Under the pieces are notes generated by a model that saw only the letters and a list, made by a program, of their open reading frames with translations, was not told the DNA's origin and did no database searches. DNA of 64,000 bases from Brevibacillus brevis. Lineage in GTDB: Bacteria; Bacillota; Bacilli; Brevibacillales; Brevibacillaceae. The stretch is from the NCBI RefSeq assembly GCF_900637055.1, contig NZ_LR134338.1, forward strand, positions 5,424,501 through 5,488,500. Reading direction: 5' to 3'. Below, piece after piece: positions 17,400-26,056 of this stretch (the first letter of the stretch is position 1; each line of letters begins with the position of its first letter). A program made the position numbers and the translations under genes.

Positions 17400-18515
17400 T
17401 CATTCGTTGCGATAAGGCAGCAGTGTGGTCACGCTAAAGCCTCGCGTACCGTCTACAATCACTGTTCCACCAGCGGAAGCAGCTCTCTCCTCCATCCCGA
17501 GAATGCCAAGCCCTTTTACAACCTTTTCTGCGCCGGCACCATTGTCTGTGACCACTGCTTTTATGAAAGTGTTCAGCACCCGTACCTCTAGAGAAATCGC
17601 TGTCGCCTTTGCATATTTGAGTGCATTCGTGACCGCTTCCGTTGCATTTTGCTGGATGATTTTCCACTGAATCGGTGTAATGACGTCAATGTCTCCATCA
17701 AAAGTAAGCGTGGCTGTCACTGTCTCTCTCGCAGACAGCTCATCAACAAACAACCGGAGCCGATTGATCCCCAGCTCCTCTGGCCGTGGCTTCACATCCT
17801 TGAGTGTCACTCTGATTCGCTCCAGCCCTTCCTTCGATATGGCGATCGCATTGCGAAGCAGCTCGGATGCCTTGTCCTGATCAGTCGCCATCAGCAGTCG
17901 CGACGCTTCCATCTGAATGAGCGCACCTGCCACCGCATGCCCTACATCGTCGTGAATTTGTTGAGAAAGGCGATTGCGCTCCTCCAGTTGAATCGTATAA
18001 GTCGACTGGCGGAAGTATTCGCTGCTCTCGTTCAAGGAGCGGGTCAAGCTTTGTAAATCCTCTCTCATCTTCTCCCGTTCAGCCTCTAATCTGCGAAGCT
18101 TGTCAGTTAGCATGTTGCCACTCCTATACAGCAAATAGCTAAGAAAGGCCGTCAGTAAATACAAGGGCATCCATTCAGGTAAAACAATGAATAAAGGCAA
18201 CAGCATACATCCAAATACGACCAACCTCTGCATAATCGCCAAGAACGCGAGCTCCAAAATGTGGACTGGCAAGAGCAACACAAATAACGGGTCCAACACA
18301 AGTGTACTTGCTACCACGAACACGATGGATAGCCCCATAAACAATTGCTTATGATTCCTCTTTTTCACAATGAGAATAGTGAGATTAATAGCCAAATACA
18401 ACAAGTACACAAGCATTTGCCAAGGGTCAATTTCAGAAGTAGGATGAGCAAGAAAAGAAGTCACGATGATAAATCCAAGCACCGCTGCCTTATTAGCCAT
18501 TGTCCATAACTCCAT
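17400..18515 (-). CDS. sensor histidine kinase, NarL-partner type (HisKA_3), LnrJ-like
   Basis: A 371-residue kinase. The first 145 residues hold about five or six membrane helices with very short loops, so the signal is probably sensed within the membrane. A coiled region follows (LEAEREKMREDLQSL). The HisKA_3 phospho-acceptor is in QQIHDDVGHAVAG near residue 187. The ATPase domain has the N-box QNATEAVTNALKYA and the G-boxes VTDNGAGA and GLGILGMEERA. The ATG has AAGGAGG upstream. It lies 16 bases after the response regulator gene, its evident partner, and before the ABC exporter genes that the pair probably controls. Confidence 0.9.
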   Translation of the reverse strand: MELWTMANKAAVLGFIIVTSFLAHPTSEIDPWQMLVYLLYLAINLTILIVKKRNHKQLFMGLSIVFVVASTLVLDPLFVLLLPVHILELAFLAIMQRLVVFGCMLLPLFIVLPEWMPLYLLTAFLSYLLYRSGNMLTDKLRRLEAEREKMREDLQSLTRSLNESSEYFRQSTYTIQLEERNRLSQQIHDDVGHAVAGALIQMEASRLLMATDQDKASELLRNAIAISKEGLERIRVTLKDVKPRPEELGINRLRLFVDELSARETVTATLTFDGDIDVITPIQWKIIQQNATEAVTNALKYAKATAISLEVRVLNTFIKAVVTDNGAGAEKVVKGLGILGMEERAASAGGTVIVDGTRGFSVTTLLPYRNE

Positions 18516-18531
18516 CGGTGGTGGCCTCCTT

Positions 18532-19233
18532 TCAATCAGACATGTTCGTTTCGCCCGTCAAATAATAGATAGCGATCTGCGTACGGTGTTCCAGCGCTGT
18601 TTTATTCAAGATGGAAGTAATGTAATTCGCAACTGTTCCCTCGGAAATAAACAGCTTCTTCGCGATTTCTTTGTTCGATAGCCCTTTGGAGATCTGCTTC
18701 ATGACATCGAGCTCGCGTTCCGTAAATAAGCTTTGGTCAATTTTGCTTTCGGTAGGGATGGCTGCTGTCGCTTTGGAAGGAGCAGTAGTGGACACAGTAT
18801 CCGCAGCGTTACTCCCTGCATTCAGGTTCATTTTGATCTTATCCAGGACGACATCCTGCAGCACATGATGGTTGTTATAGACACTCTTGATGGCATCTCG
18901 AATACGGTTGGGATCATTGTTTTTCAATAAATATCCGCGTGCCCCCGCTTGAATGGCCTCGAGGACAAATTCATCATCGTCGAATGTGGTCAAAATGAGC
19001 GGTTTGACCGTAGTATCGGCAGTCAGCACACGAGTCGCTTCCACTCCATTCATGTTCGGCATCCGAACGTCCAAGAGTGCTATGTCTACCTCGTTCTGTT
19101 TACAAAACGTCACCGCTTCTACCCCATCCTCTACACTCCCCACTACTTCAAACTCCTCGAAGCTCGTCAGGATGATTTTCATGCCTTCCCGTATAAACGA
19201 ATTGTCGTCTGCGATCAACACTTTGATTTTCAA
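18532..19233 (-). CDS. NarL/LuxR-type response regulator, LnrK-like
   Basis: A 233-residue regulator. The receiver domain begins KIKVLIADDNSFIREGM, has the phospho-aspartate in ALLDVRMPNMNGVE near residue 53 and ends in YLLKN. A linker rich in Ala, Thr and Ser follows. The GerE-type helix-turn-helix is LFTERELDVMKQISKGLSNKEIAKKL... with TVANYITSIL. I chose the TTG start at 19233, with GGGAGG 9 bases upstream; the longer open frame adds 31 residues with no place in the fold. It is the first gene of the signalling and export cluster. Confidence 0.92.
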   Translation of the reverse strand: MKIKVLIADDNSFIREGMKIILTSFEEFEVVGSVEDGVEAVTFCKQNEVDIALLDVRMPNMNGVEATRVLTADTTVKPLILTTFDDDEFVLEAIQAGARGYLLKNNDPNRIRDAIKSVYNNHHVLQDVVLDKIKMNLNAGSNAADTVSTTAPSKATAAIPTESKIDQSLFTERELDVMKQISKGLSNKEIAKKLFISEGTVANYITSILNKTALEHRTQIAIYYLTGETNMSD

Positions 19234-19399
19234 AACAGCTTGCCTCCCGTCGAACAAACCCTCGACCGCATAAAGAGCGGACGTATCTATTTTTCCCAAT
19301 ATTACCACTGTCCCGCTTTGCTTCACAATTGTAGAATCTCGCCCCTAATCGTCCTCACTTTCAGGTCACGCATGGAAAAATTAACACTTCGAAAATGTA

Positions 19400-19428
19400 T
19401 AGACACGAATGCGCTGTGTCAGTATGAT
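19400..19428 (+). promoter_or_regulatory. promoter of the methyltransferase gene
   Basis: TAGACA and TATGAT are spaced by 17 bases, about 75 bases before the methyltransferase start. GACAC and GTGTC flank the spacer as an inverted pair and could be a regulator site. Confidence 0.5.
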
Positions 19429-19501
19429 AAATTACCTAAGCCCTCGTAACCAACATACCGAGGCCAATTTTTTGAATGGAATACTCTATGGAGGGGAATT
19501 T

Positions 19502-20287
19502 GTGGAAACAGCACAACTAAATAAATCGGCTTGGAACACTGGGGCTTATCAAGCGTGGCTGAAACGCTTTGGAACACCTGCTGAGGCAGCGGTCAAAATT
19601 AAAGAAGACCCCCAAAAGCGAATCGGTAAAGTATATGAGCACATGGGGGATATTCGCGGCAAAAAGATTATCAATTTACTCGGTTCAAATGGAAACAAAG
19701 CCGTTGCACTCGCCTTGCTAGGTGCCGACGTGACCATCGCCGATTTCTCTTATGAGAATGAGCAGTACGCCAAAGAACTGGCTGCAGCTGCCGATGTTGA
19801 CCTGACTTACATCGTATCGGATGTATTGCGGTTACCTCCAGATGTATTGTCTGGTGAGTATGATCTCGTTTTTATGGAATTCGGTATTCTTCATTACTTT
19901 TTGGATTTAACCGAATTATTCCAGGTGGTCAACTCGCTCCTGCGAAAAGGCGGCGTGCTCGTCCTCCAAGATTTCCATCCGGTATCCACAAAACTCATCT
20001 CCTCACGCGGAACGACTGCTAATATCCGCAAACATAAAGTAACAGGCGATTATTTCGATACCTCGCTTGAGGAAAAGGACATTGCTTTCTCCAAATTCCT
20101 TTCGAACGGGATGAATGACACTGAATCAAAAGTATTGTTACGCAATTGGACATTAGGGGAAATTGTTACGTCCATTGCAAGCAAAGGGCTGTGCCTGAAA
20201 ATGCTGGAAGAGCTCCCGAATCTTTCATCGGAAGTTTTTGATAAAGGAATCCCGAAAACCTTCACGATTATCGCCGAGAAATTATAA
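19502..20287 (+). CDS. SAM-dependent methyltransferase, class I
   Basis: A 261-residue protein with the Rossmann methyltransferase plan. The glycine-rich motif I is IINLLGSNGNKAVALALLGADVTIADFS, followed by the acidic residue that binds the ribose. The post-motif region reads YDLVFMEFGILHYFLDLTELF, and the next strand is GGVLVLQDFHP. It transfers a methyl group from S-adenosylmethionine to an unknown acceptor, probably a small molecule. I chose GTG at 19502, with GGAGGGG 6 bases upstream; the longer open frame adds residues unrelated to the fold. A terminator follows. Confidence 0.87.
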   Translation: METAQLNKSAWNTGAYQAWLKRFGTPAEAAVKIKEDPQKRIGKVYEHMGDIRGKKIINLLGSNGNKAVALALLGADVTIADFSYENEQYAKELAAAADVDLTYIVSDVLRLPPDVLSGEYDLVFMEFGILHYFLDLTELFQVVNSLLRKGGVLVLQDFHPVSTKLISSRGTTANIRKHKVTGDYFDTSLEEKDIAFSKFLSNGMNDTESKVLLRNWTLGEIVTSIASKGLCLKMLEELPNLSSEVFDKGIPKTFTIIAEKL

Positions 20288-20328
20288 CGAACGTTTGCCA
20301 TTATCTTCATAAATTCCTACTACCGAAT

Positions 20329-20356
20329 AGAGGAGGCTCTCCCTCCTCTTTTTCTT
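20329..20356 (+). terminator. rho-independent terminator
   Basis: AGAGGAGG and CCTCCTCT form an 8-bp stem followed by five T residues and CTTTC, after the methyltransferase gene. Confidence 0.85.
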
Positions 20357-20369
20357 TCACGCACTGATA

Positions 20370-20384
20370 GACTGACGGTCAGTC
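20370..20384. promoter_or_regulatory. TetR operator (perfect palindrome)
   Basis: GACTGACGGTCAGTC is a perfect 7+7 inverted repeat around one G, 50 bases before the tetR start. It is of the TGACTGAC type commonly bound by this TetR/AcrR branch. Confidence 0.75.
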
Positions 20385-20433
20385 ATATGGTAATCTTTAT
20401 TCAACCACTTACTGACAATCGGAGGAGGCGCCG

Positions 20434-21045
20434 ATGAAAAGAATCGTGAAAGACCCCACAACACGGCGAGCAGAAATATTGGAAGCCGCCGGGGAGCTGT
20501 TTCGAAATCAGGGTTATGTCCATACAACCGTGGATGCAATCATTCAAAAAGTGGGCGTAGCGAAAGGAACCTTTTATTACTACTTCAAATCGAAGGAAGA
20601 GATCCTCGAAGCATTTGTCCAGTCCATGGTCGATACACTTTGCGAAGAATATAAAAAAATCGCAGATGACTCTACCTTACCTGTCATGGAGAAGGTTCGC
20701 CAGATGCTGCGCAGCCAGAGCCACCCCATCGACAAGCAAGCCGAATGGATGGAAAGCTTGCATCGCCCTGAAAACAGAGAGCTTCACGAGCGTCTGAACA
20801 TCGCTATTATCGTAAAAATTGCCCCTGTCCTTGCGCAAGTCATTGAACAAGGAAATAAAGAAGCTGTCTTTCATGTCGAGAATGCCTTGGAGACCGTTCA
20901 GTTTCTCCTCGCTGGCTCGCAATTTTTGTTGGAATCAGGCATTTTTCATTGGGAGCAAGAGGAACAGACAAAGCGTCTACAAGCCATGCAGGTAATTATT
21001 GAAAGATCACTGGGAGCTGCGCCGGGGTCCTTCTCGTTTTTGTAA
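20434..21045 (+). CDS. TetR/AcrR family regulator
   Basis: A 203-residue regulator. The helix-turn-helix reads RRAEILEAAGELFRNQGY, then VHTTVDAIIQKVGVAKGTFYYYFKSKEEI, the TetR signature in residues 9-52. The rest is the helical ligand domain. The GGAGGAGG before the ATG is strong. A perfect palindrome lies 50 bases upstream, so it probably represses itself and the efflux gene behind it. That efflux gene is wrecked here, which leaves the regulator without an obvious nearby target. Confidence 0.92.
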   Translation: MKRIVKDPTTRRAEILEAAGELFRNQGYVHTTVDAIIQKVGVAKGTFYYYFKSKEEILEAFVQSMVDTLCEEYKKIADDSTLPVMEKVRQMLRSQSHPIDKQAEWMESLHRPENRELHERLNIAIIVKIAPVLAQVIEQGNKEAVFHVENALETVQFLLAGSQFLLESGIFHWEQEEQTKRLQAMQVIIERSLGAAPGSFSFL

Positions 21046-21067
21046 TGGATGAAAGGGAAGAAAGACA

Positions 21068-21814
21068 ATGAACGCTCATGATAAAGCCTTTCGCAGATTC
21101 CTGATCATTTGGTCAGGGCAGCTGTTTTCAGCGATCGGAAGTTCTAGTCATGCTGTCCGGTCGAATGGAATTATGGCACATCTATTTGGGGGTCGGCATC
21201 AGCTCGATCTCTGCCGCTATTCTAAGCCCAGCCTTTAAAGCAGCCGTCTCCGATCTGGTTTCGGAAGAGCGGTACTCACAGGCAAGCGGGCTCATCCAAC
21301 TGGCAAGTTCGGCTCAATATCTTATTTCTCCACTGGTTGCAGGGTTTCTTCTCAGTGCTTTTGATATCCAGCTCGTCTTACTCATCGATATGATGACCTT
21401 CCCTCTTGCTGTGGGCGCCGTGCTGATAATTATGAAACAGGATGCCACTCCCCAGAAACATGACAGACAAAGCTTTTTTTGCGAAATGTCTGAAGCCTTC
21501 CGCTATCTTCTTTCCAAGACGCTCGGTATCGCCCTTTCTGTATCTGCATCGGGCATGCTCGTCAGCAGTCTTTTGATCGGACTTTTCGGTATGGGAAAGA
21601 GCAAGGTACTCATGCTGTCCTTCTCTCTCGTACTTGCTGATGGCTGGGTCAAACGGTCGGGCAGATCATCGGAACGGGAGCGGGCAGAGGGATTGGCTTT
21701 CCGTTTGTTCTCTCTGGCGTACTTGTTGCCATTCTCGGAATTGTGATCGGGCGTGTGAGAAAGATACGGGATTTGGAAGGAATGTCACTGAAAGGTATCC
21801 ATTCGAACAAATAA
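21068..21814 (+). pseudogene. broken MFS transporter (macrolide-efflux type)
   Basis: The start (MNAHDKAFRRFLIIWSGQLF) is a normal MFS N-terminus. After about 28 codons the frame is lost, and the coding reappears in another frame at about 21150 as RMELWHIYLGVGISSISAAI and the middle helices. After GLFGMGKSKVL another break occurs. The C-terminal tail (VIGRVRKIRDLEGMSL) appears in a third frame, ending at 21814. About 250 codons remain of the usual 400 or more, so segments are deleted as well as shifted. The gene follows tetR by 22 bases, the usual regulator-exporter pair, but it cannot make a working transporter. Confidence 0.85.
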
Positions 21815-21909
21815 AAATATTTTCTCAAAACCTATGCAACCTATTCATATTTTCTTCCGTCTTGAATGTCGAGTTCATGAGACTTACACCTAGAAGGAGG
21901 AAGATTCAA

Positions 21910-22770
21910 ATGAAAAAAGCGATATCTACTTCGTTGGTTGCTATTCTACTCGCAACCAGTGTACCTGCTGCTCTGGCGGCTGACCTGGAAGGCAAAGGAA
22001 AAGGGAACGGCAAGCCCGAAGTAAAGGCAGAAGCAAAAGATAAATCGAAAGAAACTTCTGTCAAAGAATCTGATACCGATACAGATAGCGACGATGAGGA
22101 CTCAACCGAAGCTAGCACAGAACCCAACATCAAAGACGTAAAATTGAAAAAACAGCTGATCGAGCTTCGCCAAGAGCTCAAGCATACGGCTGAAATCACA
22201 GAAGATCAAAAAGCGAAATACGAGCAACTGGTAGCTGAACTGGAAAAAACCACTGACAAACGTGGAGCTTTGGACGTACAGCTTGAGCTTCTTCAGCGCA
22301 CGTACCAAAAAGGAGATCATACACCATTCAAAAAGCTTGGAGAACTCCTTGAGGAAACAGGCTCAACAGAAGTGAAAGCATTCGTGGATGGACAACAGGT
22401 ACAAGCTGACGTAGCACCGTTTGTACAAGGTGGAAGAGCTTTGGTGCCTGTACGTGCTATTAGCTCCGCATTGAAAGCGGAAGTGAACTGGAAGCCGGAG
22501 ACTCGTACAATAGAAATTACGCGTGGCGAAAAATCTATCACGCTGTACCTCGATAAAAAAGAAGCAACTGTAAACGGGAAAACCATTTCTCTGGACACTG
22601 CACCTGTACTGAAAAATGGACGTGTATTCCTGCCTCTGCGCTTCATCAGTGAACAACTGAGCGCGGAAGTAAAATGGCAAGAAGAAGGCAAAATCGTCAT
22701 CATTGACGACATGCAAGCCTCTAACGAATCCGAGCAAGATACAGACTCTGACGATACATCTGCAAAGTAA
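21910..22770 (+). CDS. secreted protein with copper amine oxidase N-terminal-type domain
   Basis: A 286-residue exported protein with a signal peptide cut after PAALA. The next 40 residues are extremely charged (Lys, Glu, then a run of Asp, Ser and Thr). A coiled region (about 75-130, LIELRQELKHTAEITEDQKA) follows. The C-terminal roughly 110 residues are a Cu_amine_oxidN1 (PF07833) domain with two related halves: VPVRAISSALKAEVNWKPETR and LPLRFISEQLSAEVKW. This domain is a wall-associated stalk module in Bacillota, not an oxidase. The tail is again Asp and Ser rich. AGAAGGAGG precedes the ATG. It is not part of the broken MFS gene before it. Confidence 0.88.
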   Translation: MKKAISTSLVAILLATSVPAALAADLEGKGKGNGKPEVKAEAKDKSKETSVKESDTDTDSDDEDSTEASTEPNIKDVKLKKQLIELRQELKHTAEITEDQKAKYEQLVAELEKTTDKRGALDVQLELLQRTYQKGDHTPFKKLGELLEETGSTEVKAFVDGQQVQADVAPFVQGGRALVPVRAISSALKAEVNWKPETRTIEITRGEKSITLYLDKKEATVNGKTISLDTAPVLKNGRVFLPLRFISEQLSAEVKWQEEGKIVIIDDMQASNESEQDTDSDDTSAK

Positions 22771-22777
22771 TACAGGC

Positions 22778-22807
22778 AAAAAGCCCTCAGCTATATGAGG
22801 GCTTTTT
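22778..22807 (+). terminator. rho-independent terminator
   Basis: AAAAAGCCCTC and GAGGGCTTTTT form an 11-bp perfect stem right after the stop. Confidence 0.92.
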
Positions 22808-22858
22808 GCCGTAAGTTCTACCTTTGCTCGTCTGAAAACAAGAGACGTTTTGCCTTTG

Positions 22859-23734
22859 TTACGCTCCAAACCGCTGGCGATATCCACATCTTCTGCATAA
22901 TTCCTCAACAGCTTCCCTGCGAGAAAATCCTTCTACCAGATTATTGGCCCGCTCGCCATCCACAATATCAGTGAAAGAGGTCTGATTGATATTCCCTAGA
23001 TTAATAACTCCTTCCCCATCGAGACAGCACGGCACAACGGTTCCATTTTCAAGAATCGCCGCTTGCGTGCGCAGTCCATGGCAAAAGCCTTTTCCATCAT
23101 CCTCAGGCGCTGTCAGACTCGGCCACTGGAATTCGTAATCTTGGTTCAAATAAACACGGTCATCGATTTTTACCCCGCTGCCCGGCACTACTTTTTCTTC
23201 AATTCGATAGTCCAGCCCAAATTCTTTCTCAATCACTTCGAGCGTCTGGCGGTTTCTACTCTTTTGAATGTTCGTAGCGTTATCCTGTGTCAAATTCCAC
23301 AGACGGAAAGAAAAAATCACTTGATGCTCCTGAGCTTCTCGAACAAAGGAAAGAATCTCCCGCAAATAACCTTCGCGGTCGGTTGAGCCGATATGTCCGT
23401 CAAAGCTGTGAAGCGAGAAGTTCATTTGTCGGAGCGCAGGCTTGCCCAGCAATTTATGCCGATTTTTCGCGATCAGCGTCCCATTTGTGGTGATGTTGAC
23501 CTTGAAGCCTTTCTCATGACTGATATCGAGCAGCTCATCAATTTTGGGATGGAGAAGCGGTTCCCCTTTGACGTGCAGGTAAATGTAATCCGTGTGCGGT
23601 TTGATCTCATCCAGCCTTTTCGCAAAGTCTTCTACTTTAATAAAACTTTTACTGCGCTCCGTTGGCGGACAAAAGGTACAGGCGAGATTGCAAACACTGG
23701 TGATTTCTATATAGACTTTCTTAAAGGTTTTCAA
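22859..23734 (-). CDS. radical SAM/SPASM domain protein
   Basis: A 291-residue enzyme. The radical SAM cluster motif CNLACTFC lies near residue 16, in EITSVCNLACTFCPP. The barrel follows with LHVKGEPLLHPKIDEL and ITTNGTLI. The C-terminal part is SPASM-like, with cysteines in VVPCCLDGEG and LCRRCGY, which would bind extra iron-sulfur clusters. Such enzymes modify peptides or sugars, or act as anaerobic maturases. No peptide substrate gene is evident nearby, so the role is open. I prefer TTG at 23734 because the motif then sits at the usual distance from the N-terminus; an ATG at 23794 adds 20 residues. Confidence 0.87.
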   Translation of the reverse strand: MKTFKKVYIEITSVCNLACTFCPPTERSKSFIKVEDFAKRLDEIKPHTDYIYLHVKGEPLLHPKIDELLDISHEKGFKVNITTNGTLIAKNRHKLLGKPALRQMNFSLHSFDGHIGSTDREGYLREILSFVREAQEHQVIFSFRLWNLTQDNATNIQKSRNRQTLEVIEKEFGLDYRIEEKVVPGSGVKIDDRVYLNQDYEFQWPSLTAPEDDGKGFCHGLRTQAAILENGTVVPCCLDGEGVINLGNINQTSFTDIVDGERANNLVEGFSRREAVEELCRRCGYRQRFGA

Positions 23735-23956
23735 GATGTTTTCCCCATTCCCGATGCCTATGAATTTGTGGCAGTCGTTTGTAGCTACAAACATAGTAAC
23801 ATAGGAATGCTCAGATTAGAGCAATATGCGATTCTGTCTAATAATTCCTATTCGGCAAAAAACAAACCTCTCCACTCACGAATTGTGAAGGCTGAGATTT
23901 GTTTTCTGATACAATAACTTCATCCAATACGAGTTGGAATGATTGGAGTGATAAGG

Positions 23957-24352
23957 ATGAAAGGTGAAAACCAAATCTACACTGATTTTGGGAAAATGTA
24001 CTATGATATTGATGAAGCAGCCAATAACTACTACCGTATCTTCTTACAGGAATACCTGATGAATGGAAGATTCCCAGAAATATATACATCTGAACATACG
24101 GCAAACGCATCCTGCGCCAAACAACTTCTCAATCATTTGCAGTTTGAATGGAATCCCGTTCGCTTATTAGCTTTACTATCTACACTTGGCGCTGCCTTAG
24201 GAATGGAACGCCCTGTACCCGCTTTAGATTTTTGTACGATGATTGAAGGACAATCTCTTATTTGCTCTCCATATGTTGATTACTATCTAGATAAAAAAGA
24301 TATTCTTCTAGCAACATTAGAAATGTTTGCAAAGGACGAAGAAGAGTCGTAG
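23957..24352 (+). CDS. hypothetical protein
   Basis: A 131-residue soluble protein that I do not recognise. It has an aromatic, acidic N-terminal half (KMYYDIDEAANNYYRIF) and a central hydrophobic helix (WNPVRLLALLSTLGAALGM). There is no signal peptide or known motif. The ATG at 23957 has GGAGTG in reach; the frame also opens 18 bases earlier. It converges with the FGE-like gene, with a gap of only 7 bases and no terminator between them. Confidence 0.6.
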   Translation: MKGENQIYTDFGKMYYDIDEAANNYYRIFLQEYLMNGRFPEIYTSEHTANASCAKQLLNHLQFEWNPVRLLALLSTLGAALGMERPVPALDFCTMIEGQSLICSPYVDYYLDKKDILLATLEMFAKDEEES

Positions 24353-24359
24353 TTCCATT

Positions 24360-25184
24360 CTACTCGATCTTTATTACACGCCTTGCATAGACATCACAAT
24401 CAAAATTCCCATCGCTGCAAACGAGCTCCTTAATTCCTTCATCTCTATAATGGGGAGACAGCGGCACCACGCCCAACATATAATATCCGCCATGTGCAGC
24501 TGCTCCCCCATCTCCACCTTTTGTATAGCACGGGGAATCTACGAGCTCATACAGATATGGATCGTATGCGATATACACACCAAAGCCATTCGGTTTCTCC
24601 AAGTCTGCGTCATAGTAATACCGTTTTTCCATACCGATATCCTCTAAAAGACCCTGATCAAGATGTTCACTGAAAATCCGCTTAGTTCCTGCCCCACATA
24701 TGTACTCCCATTCATCCTCTGTCAGTAACGAGAAGCCTTGCTGGTCAAACTCCTTGATAACCTCCATGAAGTTAACCAAACGCCCATCCGCATGGATGAC
24801 TTGCTGTACATTTCTTTCCACAAGCATCGGGGGAATCTCTACTTCTCTTACTGGCGAAAATACGCTTGAAAGATAGTCGAGGGCATCCTGTTCAAAACCA
24901 GCGATCTCAAGGTCGCTCTGCATCGCAGACAAAATGAATTCATCTTGTTCCACTAGCTGATTCCATCCCAATCTCACTTTACCGCCTGGTACGAATACAA
25001 ACTCGCAGCCGTCCAGCTCGTAGATGCCAGTTGCCAGAGTTAGTTTGCCTGAAGGAAAGCTCTCTACGGTTTTGAATGTAAAGGCATGACCTTTATAATC
25101 TTCGAAGGACTTGAGCCATTCTTTTTTCAACACCAACTCCATAGATAGCCAGTTGTTCATTTGCAGGTCGTTTATGGATTTCAT
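24360..25184 (-). CDS. SUMF1/FGE-like protein of unknown role
   Basis: A 274-residue protein. The middle and end resemble the formylglycine-generating (SUMF1) fold: CEFVFVPGGKVRLGWN, VNFMEVIKEFDQQGFSLLTEDEWEY, GAGTKRIF, PNGFGVYIAYDPYLYELVDSP and a final DVYARRVIKIE in place of the usual GFRV end. The paired catalytic cysteines of true formylglycine enzymes are not evident, so oxidase activity is doubtful. Such folds often serve in ligand or peptide binding. The ATG at 25184 is chosen. It lies 8 bases after the GNAT stop on the same strand, and the two probably form an operon. Confidence 0.65.
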   Translation of the reverse strand: MKSINDLQMNNWLSMELVLKKEWLKSFEDYKGHAFTFKTVESFPSGKLTLATGIYELDGCEFVFVPGGKVRLGWNQLVEQDEFILSAMQSDLEIAGFEQDALDYLSSVFSPVREVEIPPMLVERNVQQVIHADGRLVNFMEVIKEFDQQGFSLLTEDEWEYICGAGTKRIFSEHLDQGLLEDIGMEKRYYYDADLEKPNGFGVYIAYDPYLYELVDSPCYTKGGDGGAAAHGGYYMLGVVPLSPHYRDEGIKELVCSDGNFDCDVYARRVIKIE

Positions 25185-25192
25185 CCGATTTT

Positions 25193-25771
25193 TCACCCAC
25201 TTGCTTTTTCGTAGTCCTCTTTTAGCATTCCGTAAATCTCTAGATCCACGATTCCTTTGCCCGACCATAGCGTTGCTTGTCTGAGCGTTCCTTCCTTCAT
25301 GAAGCCATTCTTCAACAATACTTTCTTGGAAGTCTCATTCGGAGGCATCACTTCCGCCTGTATTCGGTTGACATTGACATCCATGAACAAAAAGTGGAGC
25401 AAGATATTTACCGCTTCCGTCGCAATCCCTTTTCCCCAATGCGATTCGGACAAGAAGTAGCCAATCGTCACCATGTTTACCTTTTGCTGAAAGTCGAAAG
25501 CTTCGATAATGCCAAGCAAGTGATCGGGGTTATCATTGGCGAAGATCCCCCATTTGATCCTGGATTTTTTCAAATAGTCTCTCTCAAAATGCCCAATCAT
25601 GCTTTTCACTGTCGCTTTATTATGCTTGGGGATAATTCCGCAGTATGCAAATACGTTGTCATTACTGTAGATTTCAAATACTTCGTCCACATGCTGCTCT
25701 TCGATTTTCTTCAAGGTGAAACGATCTGATTTTAAAATGGGAAACTGGTTAAACAGTACGTCAACGTTCAT
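25193..25771 (-). CDS. GNAT acetyltransferase, RimJ/RimL type
   Basis: A 192-residue GNAT protein. The segments are SDRFTLKKIEEQHVDEVFEIY, the acetyl-CoA loop ESHWGKGIATEAVNILLHFLF and NETSKKVLLKNGFMKEGTLRQ, which is typical of the RimJ/RimL branch. The ATG at 25771 with GGAG upstream fits the fold; the longer frame adds 16 residues. The FGE-like gene follows 8 bases later. The acceptor is unknown. Confidence 0.87.
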   Translation of the reverse strand: MNVDVLFNQFPILKSDRFTLKKIEEQHVDEVFEIYSNDNVFAYCGIIPKHNKATVKSMIGHFERDYLKKSRIKWGIFANDNPDHLLGIIEAFDFQQKVNMVTIGYFLSESHWGKGIATEAVNILLHFLFMDVNVNRIQAEVMPPNETSKKVLLKNGFMKEGTLRQATLWSGKGIVDLEIYGMLKEDYEKASG

Positions 25772-25806
25772 GATTTCAGCTCCATCTTTTGAGAATTCCT
25801 TACTTC

Positions 25807-25998
25807 TTACTTTTTCCAAAGTGACTCTTTTTCCTCCTGATCCAATCGATAGTCATGTCTCGCATAGCCCCCCTTAACAAGGAATCGGTAACCATGATGC
25901 GATGATCCAGTTAGAGGTACCATCTGTAAAACATGGATTAACGAAGTCAAGTGAATCCACCTATTAATGCCAGAAATATTTTCAATCAACTCTTTCAT
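25807..25998 (-). CDS. small hypothetical protein
   Basis: A 63-residue frame with a weak site (TTAGGA) close before the ATG. The product has a hydrophobic N-terminal half (WIHLTSLIHVLQMV) and a charged end (DYRLDQEEKESLWKK). I do not recognise it. It lies 35 bases before the GNAT gene on the same strand and could be a short gene, the remnant of a longer one, or a chance frame. Confidence 0.35.
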   Translation of the reverse strand: MKELIENISGINRWIHLTSLIHVLQMVPLTGSSHHGYRFLVKGGYARHDYRLDQEEKESLWKK

Positions 25999-26056
25999 TT
26001 CCTAATATTTCCTTTTATAATAAAAATGTAAATAAATTACAGGTGGAGGTCTTGAA

